DNA from: Doryteuthis pealeii
Lineage: Eukaryota; Mollusca; Cephalopoda; Myopsida; Loliginidae
Reading direction: 5' to 3'
NCBI GenBank assembly: GCA_023376005.1
Contig: CM042143.1
Location: 83,418,180-83,482,179 of the forward strand
DNA: 64,000 nt
Below the pieces are notes generated by a model. The model had not been told where the DNA came from. It searched no databases and saw nothing but the letters and a program-made list of their open reading frames with translations. Positions 54,060 to 64,000 of this stretch are shown here, in pieces. Made by a program: the position numbers and the translations under genes. Each line of letters opens with the position of its first letter. Positions within the stretch are counted from its first letter, which is position 1.

Positions 54060-54148
54060 ATATCTTAACATCACATATAAGACCCGAATGATATTTCTGA
54101 GACATTTTTCTTTAAGTAAGTCTTATATGCCACTAAATACGCTAAATC
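54060..54148. mobile_element. Possible 88-bp MITE related to the 29000 transposon
   Basis: Right end 'GTCTTATATGCCACTAAATA' resembles the right end at 30180. The left 'ACATCACATATAAGAC' is its rough complement. Confidence 0.45.
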
Positions 54149-54625
54149 AGGCGTATAGTGCTTGAAATTAGAAGAAGAAACTAGTAAAGGTAATAAAAGT
54201 GTCTAGATTATAAAAGAGAGACTGTTGGTTCTTTTAGCGATGGAACGTCTTTGTTCGACACACGGTGTAGTCGGACAGACAAACACTTAAGAAAACGTCG
54301 AACGAGAGACATTGCTCTATTTCGTCTGCCTTTGTCCAATCATTATTACACATGATGCTTCGTTTGCCTCAACTCAATTCCCTATGAATATTTTCATTGA
54401 CCTTTGCTCGACTTTACGTGAAGGTAGCAGTGGCTCTTTGTCATTTCTAATCTAAATTTTATTGCCTGTTTGTTAAAGGTAAATGATTAAATTTCTTTTT
54501 AGCGCTTCAAGTTAAACGGAACGTTCACTCGCTCGCCCATTTCGGTCGCGTAAGTAAAAGAAAAAAAATTGCTACTAATGGTTTATTTATTCGACGATTT
54601 TTTTATCGCAAATAGTGGCACAATC

Positions 54626-54673
54626 GTAAAAAAGAGTCTTTTGACAACTCTCACCTTAAAACATAACGTTTTC

Positions 54674-54754
<81 letters not shown>

Positions 54755-55095
54755 ATTACAATAGTGAGAATACCATAGGTTACCAGATTCGTAAAAAGAA
54801 CCTTTTGACAACTCTCACGTTAAAACAACGTTTTCATCGACACCCTACTAATAAAATCCCAAGACAAACTCACCTACAAAGTCTACCACAAGCCTACCAA
54901 CAAAAACGACTACAGACACTTCTACTCCCATCACAACAACAAGATCAAATCGTGTCTTATAATTGTTTCTACCTTAGAGCACTACGCATATGCAGCCCTA
55001 AACACCTAGAAGAAGAATACAAGTACATAGAGAACTCCCTCACGACTCTAAAATACCCCAGACATTTCATCCTAAACGCCAAGAAAAAGGCCCTC

Positions 55096-55193
<98 letters not shown>

Positions 55194-55330
55194 TGCTGTT
55201 ATATCTATATAACAAAGTATTACACTAGTGAAAAGACCCTCAGCAGTCTTGCGCAAATATACGAATTATCTATCTATTTATCTATCTATCTATCTCAAAG
55301 TGTTACAATACAGAAAAAAGGCATCTAGCT
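54626..55330 (+). pseudogene. Penelope-like element fragment, RT C-terminus, with (TA)n and (CA)n
   Basis: The core coding piece is at 54866-55105: LTYKVYHKPTNKNDYRHFYS, then after a frameshift near 54960 FYLRALRICSPKHLEEEYKY, IENSLTTLKYPRHFILNAKK. 'VYRKPT' and 'RA..IC' in this spacing are typical of the C-terminal RT region of Penelope-like elements. 'CTTTTGACAACTCTCAC' precedes it twice (54640 and 54803), and 'AAAGTATTACA' occurs at 54751 and 55213, so local segments are duplicated around (TA)n (54678-54750) and (CA)n(TA)n (55099-55190). Confidence 0.75.
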
Positions 55331-55479
55331 AGGTCCTTTGATTAAAATATGTTCTGATATTTCTCTATCAAGGAAATAAGAATAGTGAAAAGAAACTTAA
55401 CTCACTAGAATACGCGGTCTATCTTATCTATCTAACTATCTATCTGCATTGGGACATCCTTAAATTCCCATAGTTTAGA

Positions 55480-55715
55480 GTGTAATATTATTTTAATATT
55501 TTATTACTGTTATTATTTAAATTCTACTTTTTAATTATCCTCATGAATATAAATCAACTTTTCATTATTTTGGTCAAAAAGCAAGATCTAATGATAGTGA
55601 ATGTGTGTATCTATACACTTTGTCGTTAATGGTTTTATTTTCGAAGTTTCCTCCGGACATACATACATACAGACAGACAGACATACATACCAACTGCCCT
55701 TTATATATGTATAGA
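55480..55715 (+). mobile_element. Family U repeat, copy 3 (3' part)
   Basis: 'GTTTTATTTTCGAAGTTTCC' and 'GGACATACATACATACAGAC' match the U end; (GACA)n at 55668-55684. Confidence 0.65.
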
Positions 55716-55734
55716 TATGCTACATATATTCTAC

Positions 55735-56310
55735 TTTTTTCTCATCACAGAGTTTATATGTTTTAATCAAGTTGGTGACATATCATTAAATCTCAAGTCT
55801 CTGAAATTAGTAGACCAATACCTTGGTAGCAATATCTCATTTACTGAAAACAATATCAAAATACGCATAGGTAAAGCGTGGACTGCTATTGACAGTTTAA
55901 CGACTATATGGGAGAATATTCTCTCTCTGAAGAAATAAAACGGGAATTCTTCGAAGTTGTAGTTGTATCAATACTACTCTATGGTTGCACTACTTGAACT
56001 AACGAAACCCCTGGCAAAAAGTTTGATGGGTACTACATAAGGACGCTGCATGATGTTTGGAACAAATTCTGAGAGTAGCACCCTACAAAATAGAAGCTGT
56101 ATATCCGCTTACCTCCCATCTTCCAAACTCTCCAAAATAAGATGAGCAAGACATGCTGGGCATGGCTGTAGAAGTAAGGATGAACTCATAAGGGACATTC
56201 CCCATGGACCCCTACACATGGACATACCAGTGTTAGCTAACCAGCAAACACTTATAATCATCAACTCTGTGTGGACACTGTGTTATATTGCCCTTTCTCT
56301 CTTTTTATCA
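55735..56310 (+). pseudogene. LINE reverse transcriptase C-terminal part
   Basis: TEFICFNQVGDIS, LVDQYLGSNISFTENNIKIR, IGKAWTAIDSLTTIW, then in another frame KREFFEVVVVSILLYGCTT, and further RHAGHGCRSKDELIRDIPHG. Same lineage and region as 9831-10672 but opposite strand; frameshifted and dead. Confidence 0.85.
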
Positions 56311-56864
56311 TCTTATAGTACTTAGCTTGTATATCTTTGTGTCTCTCATCTACTGGCCGGACATTTCTACTATCTCTTCCATGTTGGGCTGATTCCCTTT
56401 CTGTCTTTTGGTCTGCTCACTTGTGACTTCTTGGAACTTCTTCATCTCTCTGTTCGTTGTTGTTTTTAGTAACGAACACACAGATTTTGATATTTTTTCA
56501 GACGTCTTTATTTAACCCAAATTAACCATCACGCGTGGAAGAAATAGACATCTTGGGGAGACACGTCTGTCTCCTCAAAACCCCATGCCAGGACTCATCA
56601 AATTCAAATTTCACCTCCCGCTCTCACGAACAAAAACTGACCAACCAGAAGGCAGCCATAAAGTCAGCGAAGGGTCAAAGTCTTGTAAATTTAGAATTAC
56701 CGTTATTTTTAATTTCTACTCTACCGTAATGTAACAATCGGATTTCGTCTAGAAGACTTGTAAATTATGTTGTGCCAAAATTCCAATTTGAAAATCAGAA
56801 TTGGGATCTTGGCATTTCAACCAAACTGATTTATCAGAATTTGAAGCTATTCAATTTCTTTGCT
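56311..56864. other. Unassigned sequence
   Basis: A 64-residue frame at 56535-56729 is not recognised. No repeat family identified. Confidence 0.4.
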
Positions 56865-57210
56865 AATCTTATTATAATGGAGATTGTGTGTTTGTCTGTC
56901 TGTAACCAAAACTATATCACTTCTCAAGTCACAATTCCCTTCAGTTATTTACGTCACATTCTACACGATTATATTTTTATTCAAAACCACAATTAATAAA
57001 ATTGTTTTACATTATTATACTGTTGACCATATCTAAATGTTAAAAACATGCAATTGTATGTATATATACAACAAAATAGCAGTTTACAGTGTGAATGGAA
57101 AGGCTAATTTGCATATTGATCTTAAAAATCTGATTTTAATAAATATGTGCTTAGTATTATTGATTTCTAATTATTTAGTTTTATCTTAATGAATATGAGC
57201 AAAAGTCTCG
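56865..57210 (+). mobile_element. Family I repeat, copy 2
   Basis: Co-linear with 19610-20010: 'TATAATGGAGATT', 'AACTATATCACTTCTCAAGT', 'CTAATTTGCATATTGAT', 'GTATTATTGATTTCTAAT'. Confidence 0.65.
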
Positions 57211-58160
57211 GGGGGGGGGAATCTTAAAAGAAATCCATTAACAAGAAGAAATAACTAATCTTATTCATTTAATATGATATTCTATTACATTCTATTACGG
57301 TAGGTGCATATATTTACTAGTAATCATAATAATTGATTGTTTGTTTTCTATTGAAAGTTAAACATTTTGATGTAGATCTACCAAATATGGTATGCATAAT
57401 AAACACGGGGAAAAGTTTTAACGTAAAAACTCCCCGTGAAGAAAATGGTTGCTATTTGAAAGGGTGGCTACCTAAGAATAAACAATAATAAGATGAAAGC
57501 TATGTTGCTGTAACTTACAAGAACGATGGCCGGTAGTGGTGGATGGCGAGAAAGAATCAGTACTATCAGCAAAGCCTGATGATGATGATGATGATGATGA
57601 TGATGAGCTTCTGAAAAACTAATTGCTCTTCAGTTGCTCAAGAAGCTGGTCCATTTAACCTGACAGCCAACCAAGACAAAAAAGAAATCGTGATTTCGAG
57701 TTCCAACTTTAATTCCGCGCTATTCCTCGTAGAATAAGTGTTAGAATTTATGTGGTAGCATAAATTGTTGATAGACCCTATAGCGAGAATCCAAGGGGCC
57801 AAGTGGAAAAATACCATGACCGTTGGTAACCCTGACCCCAAAGATGCGAATCTCGCGCGTTACGTGATTAGTTAGTTTAGATTTTAGTTTCAGCCTGAGA
57901 TGAAGGCAGAGTAGACGTGCTACTGCGAGGTTGATTCTCACCCGCGCGGCGAATAAGAATGGGTTAAATAAATCTTGATCAAGGAAAAATGTCTTGTGGT
58001 TTAATTAATTGCATGACTAAAAAGTTAGCCCTTAGAAGAAGCCCTTAGTAAGGAGACAGCTAGACGACAGGATGATGGCCAAAGAAGTTGAAGAGGAACC
58101 ATGGCAACTAGAAGTAGTAAAGAAGAAATGAAGTAACAAGTAAGTCTCTACTCTACTATC

Positions 58161-58196
<36 letters not shown>

Positions 58197-58370
58197 CGCT
58201 CTCCCCCTCTCTCTATCACCTGAGTTTCCTCTCTCGATTATATTCCCGATGTTCGATGATGGGTATACAACATAAGGTCCTGATTGAGCTACGAGTGTTT
58301 TGAAATTAAAATTAAATTAAATCTCGAACAGAATTTGAACTAACCATCTGATTTCATTTGTCCAGCAAAA
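57211..58370. other. Unassigned, with (ATG)n and (CT)n
   Basis: (GAT)n at 57571-57605 and (CT)n at 58165-58200. 57630-57970 is less AT-rich and unlike the main families, with no convincing frame. Confidence 0.45.
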
Positions 58371-58374
58371 AAGA

Positions 58375-58955
58375 TTGATGTTTGGCTGGTTGGTTGGATT
58401 ATACAGTATTTTACGGCATGTCAACCCTTGTTGGGTCATTTTATGCCGAAGACATTTTGTTTTATTCATTTTTTAAACCCATTATTTCAATCTCATTTTG
58501 TTCTATTTAACCCATAGATTGGACTCTAACAGGTACCACCACTCCGGATCAGAGTGGACCTGGTAGTAATGGTGATGAAGGGATGCTCCGCATTCCCCAG
58601 AACTTCAAAACTGCAAGTTCAGCATCAGATAGAATTTAACGACAATAAGACCCTCAGCCACACATATGATAAAAAGGGTTGGGTTGCTATAAGGACAGTA
58701 TGGTTGGGACAATCATATAGGGGCTAAGGCTTGACGTGACCAGTCTATTAATCGGAGGGGGGCTCTCCGACTGGTCGTCTAGCCTAAGTAAGGACCAATG
58801 TAGAGTGTTGCATATCATCGACTGCTCAGCCACCAGGGTTCCATCCTTTAGCATCACAGGTCACCACCCATAGCCAACAGGTGGCCGCATTGGAGAGGCG
58901 TCTTACCCCACTGCAGAAGTGCGGGTGGCCTATTTTAAAGTCCCAGCCGACAGGA
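58375..58955 (-). mobile_element. Family A element, full length (reference copy)
   Basis: Tail at the left ('TTTTACGGCATGTCAACC' after (GGTT)n) and start at the right (complement 'AGTCCTGTCGGCTGGGACTT' at about 58955). This 580-bp copy shows the whole A structure. No open frame and no obvious Pol III boxes, so it may be a deleted LINE rather than a classical SINE. Confidence 0.9.
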
Positions 58956-58959
58956 CTAA

Positions 58960-59580
58960 TCAAGAAAGAAGGAAATACTTTAAAAAAACTATTTAAGTCC
59001 TAACAGGTGTTCTTTTCTGTAAATTCATGATGGATACATTTTTTTCAAACTTATGAATTATTTTATTTTTATCTGAAATTGTTAAATCGAGCAGTTGAAT
59101 TACAGAAAGGGTCAACAACATAAACTTTCATTTTTTTATGATTCATCTATTGAAGTATATAAAAAGTTGTTTGTGTCTGTTCATTTATTATAAGATTCCA
59201 TCACAATAAGCTGAACAATGAATCATTTGAAAAGGAATTAGTAAAGTACTTAACAGGTTATTTACATTCCTTAATTCCTTCATTCCTTCATTCTTTCAAT
59301 CTTTTGAGCTTATGACTCAGACTGAAGAGGCTAAAGGTAGTTTATGCAATCACGAACTCTGTCACAAATCTTATGCAATCACGAACTCTGTCACAAAATA
59401 TATACATTTGGCAATAGATGTCATTTAGATGCAGTAAAAAGGGGAATGAAACAAGTTTGTCCAATGAAATGACACTGTCATTGGTGTCACCAATGTTTTC
59501 GATGGTCCTTCTATTTTATTACCTTCTTATGATATCCCCCTCTCTCACTTTATCTCTCTCTTTATTTCCCGCTCTCTCCC
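58960..59580. other. Unassigned sequence
   Basis: A 31-bp direct repeat ('TATGCAATCACGAACTCTGT' in both) lies at 59341-59398. No gene. Confidence 0.5.
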
Positions 59581-59601
59581 CCCCCTCCTCTCTCTCTCTC
59601 T

Positions 59602-59641
<40 letters not shown>

Positions 59642-59652
59642 CACACACACAC

Positions 59653-59694
<42 letters not shown>

Positions 59695-59712
59695 TATATA
59701 TATACTATACTA
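59581..59712. repeat. (CT)n, (TA)n, (CA)n, (TA)n
   Basis: Four adjoining dinucleotide arrays; the 115-residue frame through them is spurious. Confidence 0.9.
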
Positions 59713-60012
59713 TTACTATACTAATCCTATTAGTAAACCCTTGCGGCAAGGAAAAACCCAGGTAAATAATTTGCTAGTAAAAATAACAAATAATTGCCTG
59801 GGGAAAAGAAAAAAGAAAAGACCAAGAGACTCGCACCAACCGAAAATAATCGATTAACACTATATCACTTAGCCAAAAGAAAAAAATATATACCGCTATA
59901 TAATATATGTAGAGTGTTCGATACATAAGTAGTGCAAAATAATAATATTAATCATAATGAGTCAGTTACTACTAATTAATAAGATCTTGACCTGATAAGC
60001 TTGTAAGCGAAA

Positions 60013-60225
60013 CTGTATATATCCAATTCCTCCGCCAAGAGCAGGAATGTAAAACAAGGTCAATTTTTAAGCAGGGTTTAACCGATTTGAAATCAAAGTT
60101 TTCCTTTCCCGTAGACTGGTTGCCATACCAAAGTTAAAGAGTCCAGTCTGCCCTACTAGCAGCCGCATCCATGAATTGAACTCGTCTCGCCGTGTCCATT
60201 TTCTATGACGATAACCCGCCTTCAC
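60013..60225 (-). mobile_element. SINE family E with internal deletion
   Basis: Tail 'ATATATCCAATTCCTCCGCC' at the left; the body lacks about 80 bp before the head ('CCATGAATTGAACTCGTCTC'). Confidence 0.75.
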
Positions 60226-60300
60226 AGTGTCATCTCAGGAGTTGCTAAAACAAAGCTGAACGTAATGTCGAACTTTCTTAAGAACTCCACTTTTTGGTTT

Positions 60301-61125
60301 TGCTATCTTCAGAAGACCTCAGAGTCCATAAACAGATGTTCACGGCTGTCCGTATCAATCCATGTTAGTGTGGAGGTAGAATTGTTTTTAGAATATTAAT
60401 ACATTCAAACCTTAAAAACAAATACAGAAACACACACGTTACTTGCTTACTATATATATTAAAAACATTAAAAACAAATACAGAAACACACACATTACTT
60501 GCTTACTATATATATTAAAAACATTAAAATACAGAAACACACACGTTACTTGCTTACTATATATATTAAAAACCTTAAAAACAAATACAGAAACACACAC
60601 GTCACTTGCTTACTATATATATTAAAAACATTAAAAACAAATACAGAAACACACACGTTACTTGCTTACTATATATATTAAAACATTAAAAACAAATACA
60701 GAAACACACACGTTTCTTGCTTACTATATATATTAAAAACATTAAAAACAAATACAGAAACACACACGTTACTTGCTTACTATATATATTAAAAACCTTA
60801 AAAACAAATACAGAAACACACACGTCACTTGCTTACTATATATATTAAAAACATTAAAAACAAATACAGAAACACACACGTTACTTGCTTACTATATATA
60901 TATTAAAAACCTTAAAAACAAATATAGAAACACACACGTTACTTGCTTACTATATATATTAAAAACCTTAAAAGCAAATACAGAAACACACGTTACTTGC
61001 TTACTATATATATTAAAAACATTATAAACAAATACAGAAACACACATGTTACTACCTCCACACTAACATGGATTAATACGGACAGCCGGAAACATCCTTA
61101 TGGGTTCCGAGGTCTTTTGAAAATG
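60301..61125. mobile_element. Foldback transposon with a minisatellite interior
   Basis: Left arm (60305-60380) and right arm (61052-61125) are inverted repeats of ~75 bp at roughly 80% identity: 'GGCTGTCCGTATCAATCCAT' against the complement 'GGCTGTCCGTATTAATCCAT', and 'TTAGTGTGGAGGTAG' in both. The interior is almost entirely the 56-bp tandem array. Confidence 0.85.
60410..61050. repeat. Minisatellite, ~56-bp unit, 12 copies
   Basis: Unit: 'ACAAATACAGAAACACACAC', 'GTTACTTGCTTACTATATAT', 'ATTAAAAACATTAAAA'. Variants differ by CATT/CCTT, GTTA/GTCA and deletion of AAAAACA. Confidence 0.95.
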
Positions 61126-61429
61126 GAATATTAATCCCGAAATATTAAAGAAATATAAAAAACAAAAAAAATCAGGTACATGAACAACATACTCGTTACC
61201 TTTTCTTCCTTTGCATTGGGATAAGCCATCAAAATCAATCTACAAATTAAACGTCGTATTTAACATCGTTCCGATAACTTCATCAGAATCACTAATGCTA
61301 AGTTATATAGCATCTTGCCTTTTCCTTTGGTAGTGCCGTGAAGAAAAGAGACCTACATTATGGGTAATTGCTGTTCGTTCATTAAAAAAATCGCTTGTTA
61401 AGGCCGGTGCCGAGAGCTATGTATTGTGT

Positions 61430-61625
61430 TTGGTATTAAAAATTATGAACAGCACAAGACAATATATTCTAAAAGATACCCACGTAGTTCCAGACTCCTC
61501 GAAGAACAGCGAGAATGCCATCCAGCCCAACCACATATCCACCAACGGACACAGATAGACCCAACTACTCTGATCCAGAATAACAAAGCTCAATTCTGAT
61601 CCACCCAAGAGAATAGCTGAACAGT
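61430..61625 (+). mobile_element. Family H repeat fragment
   Basis: 'CCCACGTAGTTCCAGACTCC', 'GAAGAACAGCGAGAATGCC', 'CTCTGATCCAGAATAACA'. Confidence 0.65.
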
Positions 61626-61627
61626 AA

Positions 61628-61631
<4 letters not shown>

Positions 61632-61702
<71 letters not shown>
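61632..61702. repeat. (TA)n(GA)n microsatellite
   Basis: TA repeats followed by GA repeats, again at the edge of a family H copy. Confidence 0.95.
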
Positions 61703-61706
<4 letters not shown>

Positions 61707-62110
61707 AGTGGCCAGGAATGTAAGAGTTACGTTAGTTTAGCATGGAAAATTTTTAGGGTGACTCAGCACAACGCGATTTCTTTTAGACGAGAAGTGTCAC
61801 GTGGCAAAGTATGGAAGAGTAGGAGTGATAGATGAGAGTGGGAGTCAGTTTGAAACGAAGTGGTGACTGGGTGAGATGTGTCTCTCACCCAGGACAATTT
61901 GACTTTGGGGAAAATGAAAATATCTCATAAGAAAAAAATAAGTTTCACCTTCTGTTATTACTAAGAACTATAAATGGAACAAGGCAAGATATCCTCCAGC
62001 ATCCCAAGTTGGTTCCAGACTCAAAACATCAAAGAATGCCAACAGCAACTCAACATCAGATCCAACACCCAGATTCAAGCTTTTCAATGAGGAGCAAAAC
62101 TAGAGATAAG
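61703..62110 (+). mobile_element. Family H repeat, longest copy
   Basis: Inverse of 7020-7425, with 'GTCACGTGGCAAAGTATGG', 'AGTAGGAGTGATAGATGAGA' and 'AACTATAAATGGAACAAGGC'. Confidence 0.75.
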
Positions 62111-62238
62111 TATACCATGATTATCTTTATAAACACATCATCACTCCCATTCCAAATGAAGGCATCCGCGCAACAAGAAGATAGATATAGAAATATTACT
62201 ATTGCCATGCAGCAGAGTGACCGATGGATCCCATTTAT

Positions 62239-62400
62239 TGGTCTTTCATTTTCGGCGGATAAGCCACACCAGATAATCAGGATTTACGTTTCTGCATTTC
62301 ATCCTGGACGATTTGGACGGTGTCATTTTTAACCAGAGGGTGTTTGTTGTCAGATGATAACGGTCAGAAGATTAAGGAACAAGAATATTGATATATAGAT
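62239..62400 (+). mobile_element. Family F 3' end
   Basis: 'TTCGGCGGATAAGCCACACC' to 'AAGAATATTGATATATAGAT'; 5'-truncated. Confidence 0.8.
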
Positions 62401-62960
62401 TTCGTTGTTATACTTTTATTCATTATTCAATCCCCACAGATTCACGAGCAGATCCATAGGCTCGAGAGACTGCTGGATCCCATATCACTTTAATTTCCTA
62501 TTAGGATTTTACAAGGACACAAATGCATTTTTATTATAAAACAAGGAGTGGGGAGGTCAGTTCTATCGAAGTACTTAATTTGATTTAATATCGTTATCGT
62601 TAAAGCCCCAACTGCTCAAACGCCCCCCTCGAGGCGGAAGGCGATGACCTGTAAACTGAGGGGTTTTCCGACACCTGCTTAGGCCTGGTTTCGCTACTAG
62701 CAATAATTTTGAAAAAAAAATGCTTAGTTCTTTATGCCTATAGTGTGACTACCTGTCCACATGCTTCAGGGAGTGGGGGTCTGCTTCGAGAGAGTCCACA
62801 CGTGTACGATATGAAGAAAGGGACAAAAGACGATAGGAAATAGGTGGGGTAAAGAAACTACTTTAGTTGGGGGTGATTAATTTTTTTTCCAGCCATTGGT
62901 GACCGTGAACGAAAATAAGCATTTAAAACAGGAAAAGTGAGGTCCATACATTTTGAGACA
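62401..62960. other. Unassigned sequence
   Basis: Unlike the families above, with no recognisable gene. Confidence 0.45.
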
Positions 62961-62967
62961 GTGGATT

Positions 62968-63036
62968 CTTCTCTTCTTCTTCTTCTTCTTCTTCTTCTTC
63001 TTCTTCTTCTTCTTCTTCTCTACATACACACTTCAG

Positions 63037-63067
<31 letters not shown>

Positions 63068-63135
63068 GTATATATACGCACACACATATACGCACACACA
63101 CAGACGCACACAGACGCACACGCACACACACACGC
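62968..63135. repeat. (CTT)n and (CA)n
   Basis: About 17 CTT units then CA-rich repeats. Confidence 0.95.
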
Positions 63136-63224
63136 GCTCATTTATATTCCTGGAAGCAGCATGACACAAAATTGCAGCTATACGACCACTACCTCCTATT
63201 TGACAAACCATTCAATCAAGACAA

Positions 63225-63400
63225 ATAGTCTTGCTGAGAACTGCTGGAGAAGTCAGGACGAACCTATAAGGGACATTCCCCCGTGGATTCTAACACATGG
63301 AGACACCTGTGTTTGACGACCAGTAAAAAAATTACATACAACGGCTCTATACAGACACTGGATACCTTGTTGAGGACTTGCCAGGAGTAATGTCCGATAA
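63225..63400 (+). pseudogene. LINE RT extreme C-terminus
   Basis: CWRSQDEPIRDIPPWILTHG, then a degraded 'RPVKKLHTTALYRHW' and 'EDLPGVMSDKDE'-like ending across frames. It corresponds to the last ~60 residues of the same LINE as 55735-56310. Confidence 0.75.
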
Positions 63401-63419
63401 GGACGAATAGAGAAAGAGT

Positions 63420-63430
63420 GTGTGTATACA

Positions 63431-63520
<90 letters not shown>
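63420..63520. repeat. (GT)n(GA)n microsatellite
   Basis: GT then about 33 GA units; frames across it are spurious. Confidence 0.95.
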
Positions 63521-63521
<1 letters not shown>

Positions 63522-63837
63522 TCCGTGTAGACAGCATGACTTGATGATATATATCGAGACCTGGAGAATGATCTCTCGGTTTACTATTGCCATCGCACAG
63601 GCGCTCGTAACAAGTGGGACGTGTTCCTTTGAAGGACAGTAGCCATTCTATATCAGTTGTTATCATAGCGTGAAACAGTGATTATCGTGCGTTTGTGAAA
63701 GTTTTCTACGGTGCCTGTGGTGAAACCCCGTTGCCGGTTGTATCACCATATCACCCCCTTTTTGGTTACTTCCTCTGCGAATACCTGAAGACCCAAGTCT
63801 TTAAACGTATGTCACAGACAACATGGGTAGGGGAGCC

Positions 63838-64000
63838 CTGTCGGTGAAGTGGCCTATTGCCGGTATCAACCGGACAGCGAGGCAGTCTATCCCCTTTTCT
63901 CTAGCGCTAGACCAAAGAGATTGTTTTGGCTGAGGTGGAACGCTACACTTACCGTCAGATCACCACTTTACCACACAGTTCAGATTACCCGGGCTGTGCG
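63838..64000 (-). mobile_element. SINE family C, cut by window end
   Basis: Tail side at 63845 ('GGCCTATTGCCGGTATCAAC') and body to the window edge ('ACAGTTCAGATTACCCGGG'); the tRNA head lies outside. Confidence 0.85.

Noticed and set aside
60410..61050. Possible CRISPR-like array
   Set aside because: Units are contiguous and nearly identical, with no spacers; a minisatellite.
61262..61285. Complement contains CTGATGAAG followed by CGGAACG
   Set aside because: It lacks the GAAA core and any helix III; not a hammerhead.

Overview
This window looks like intergenic or intronic DNA from a repeat-rich animal genome. The best guess is a coleoid cephalopod (octopus-like), inferred from the SINE and LINE mix, the abundant (TA)n, (GA)n and (CA)n arrays and vertebrate/invertebrate-type telomere repeats (CCCTAA). 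No complete host protein-coding gene is visible. Nearly all longer open reading frames are translated microsatellites or fragments of transposons. The one good host-gene signal is a candidate 135-bp phase-0 exon on the minus strand (20133-20267) with strong splice sites. If it is real, much of the window is intron of a minus-strand gene.

Most of the window is built from a few interspersed families that I reconstructed by comparing copies. A: a 580-bp non-autonomous retroelement with ten main copies. B: 5S rRNA-headed SINE, six copies. C: tRNA-headed SINE with a 'GGTTCGATACC' B box, eight copies. D: tRNA-headed SINE with 'GTTCGATCCTCGCTGG', about ten copies. E: tRNA-headed SINE with 'GTTCAAATCCTGG', about nine copies or fragments. 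F: a 500-580 bp element ending 'TATTAATATATAGAT', seven copies. G: tRNA-headed SINE, two copies. H, I, J, K, L and U are further repeats. Families A, B and G share one 3' tail (ending near 'GGGTTGATATGCCGTAAAA'). Families D and E share a different tail ('TTGTGTCACATCCTAC'). This is the expected pattern if each group borrows the machinery of a particular LINE.

Coding remnants are a Merlin/IS1016-like transposase (5866-6385), three mariner/Tc1-like transposase remnants (3298-3516, 30844-31366, 36230-36375), an APE-type LINE reverse transcriptase or endonuclease in several pieces (9831-10672, 11285-11790, 34440-34952, 55735-56310, 63225-63400), an R4/Dong-like LINE with a restriction-like endonuclease inserted in a (TAA)n array inside a DNA transposon (29000-30206), another 3' end of that LINE (41461-41586), a LINE N-terminal fragment (52700-53200) and a Penelope-like RT fragment (54790-55105).

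The most unusual signals are hammerhead ribozymes. A motif with every conserved core nucleotide and all three helices lies at 19216-19258 (+). A second lies at 40363-40404 (-), directly downstream of a tRNA-like Pol III head. A related copy with a G12-to-A core mutation lies at 32953-32994 (+), and weaker ones lie at 50657-50697 and 8514-8542. Together they suggest a family of small ribozyme-bearing, Pol III-type mobile RNAs. Other structures worth attention are large foldback elements (5825-5906, 34135-34296, 36846-37250), a foldback transposon carrying a 12-unit minisatellite (60301-61125), a 219-bp MITE with clean TA duplications (38253-38471), and a mariner insertion whose empty site survives in a second repeat copy 2 kb away.
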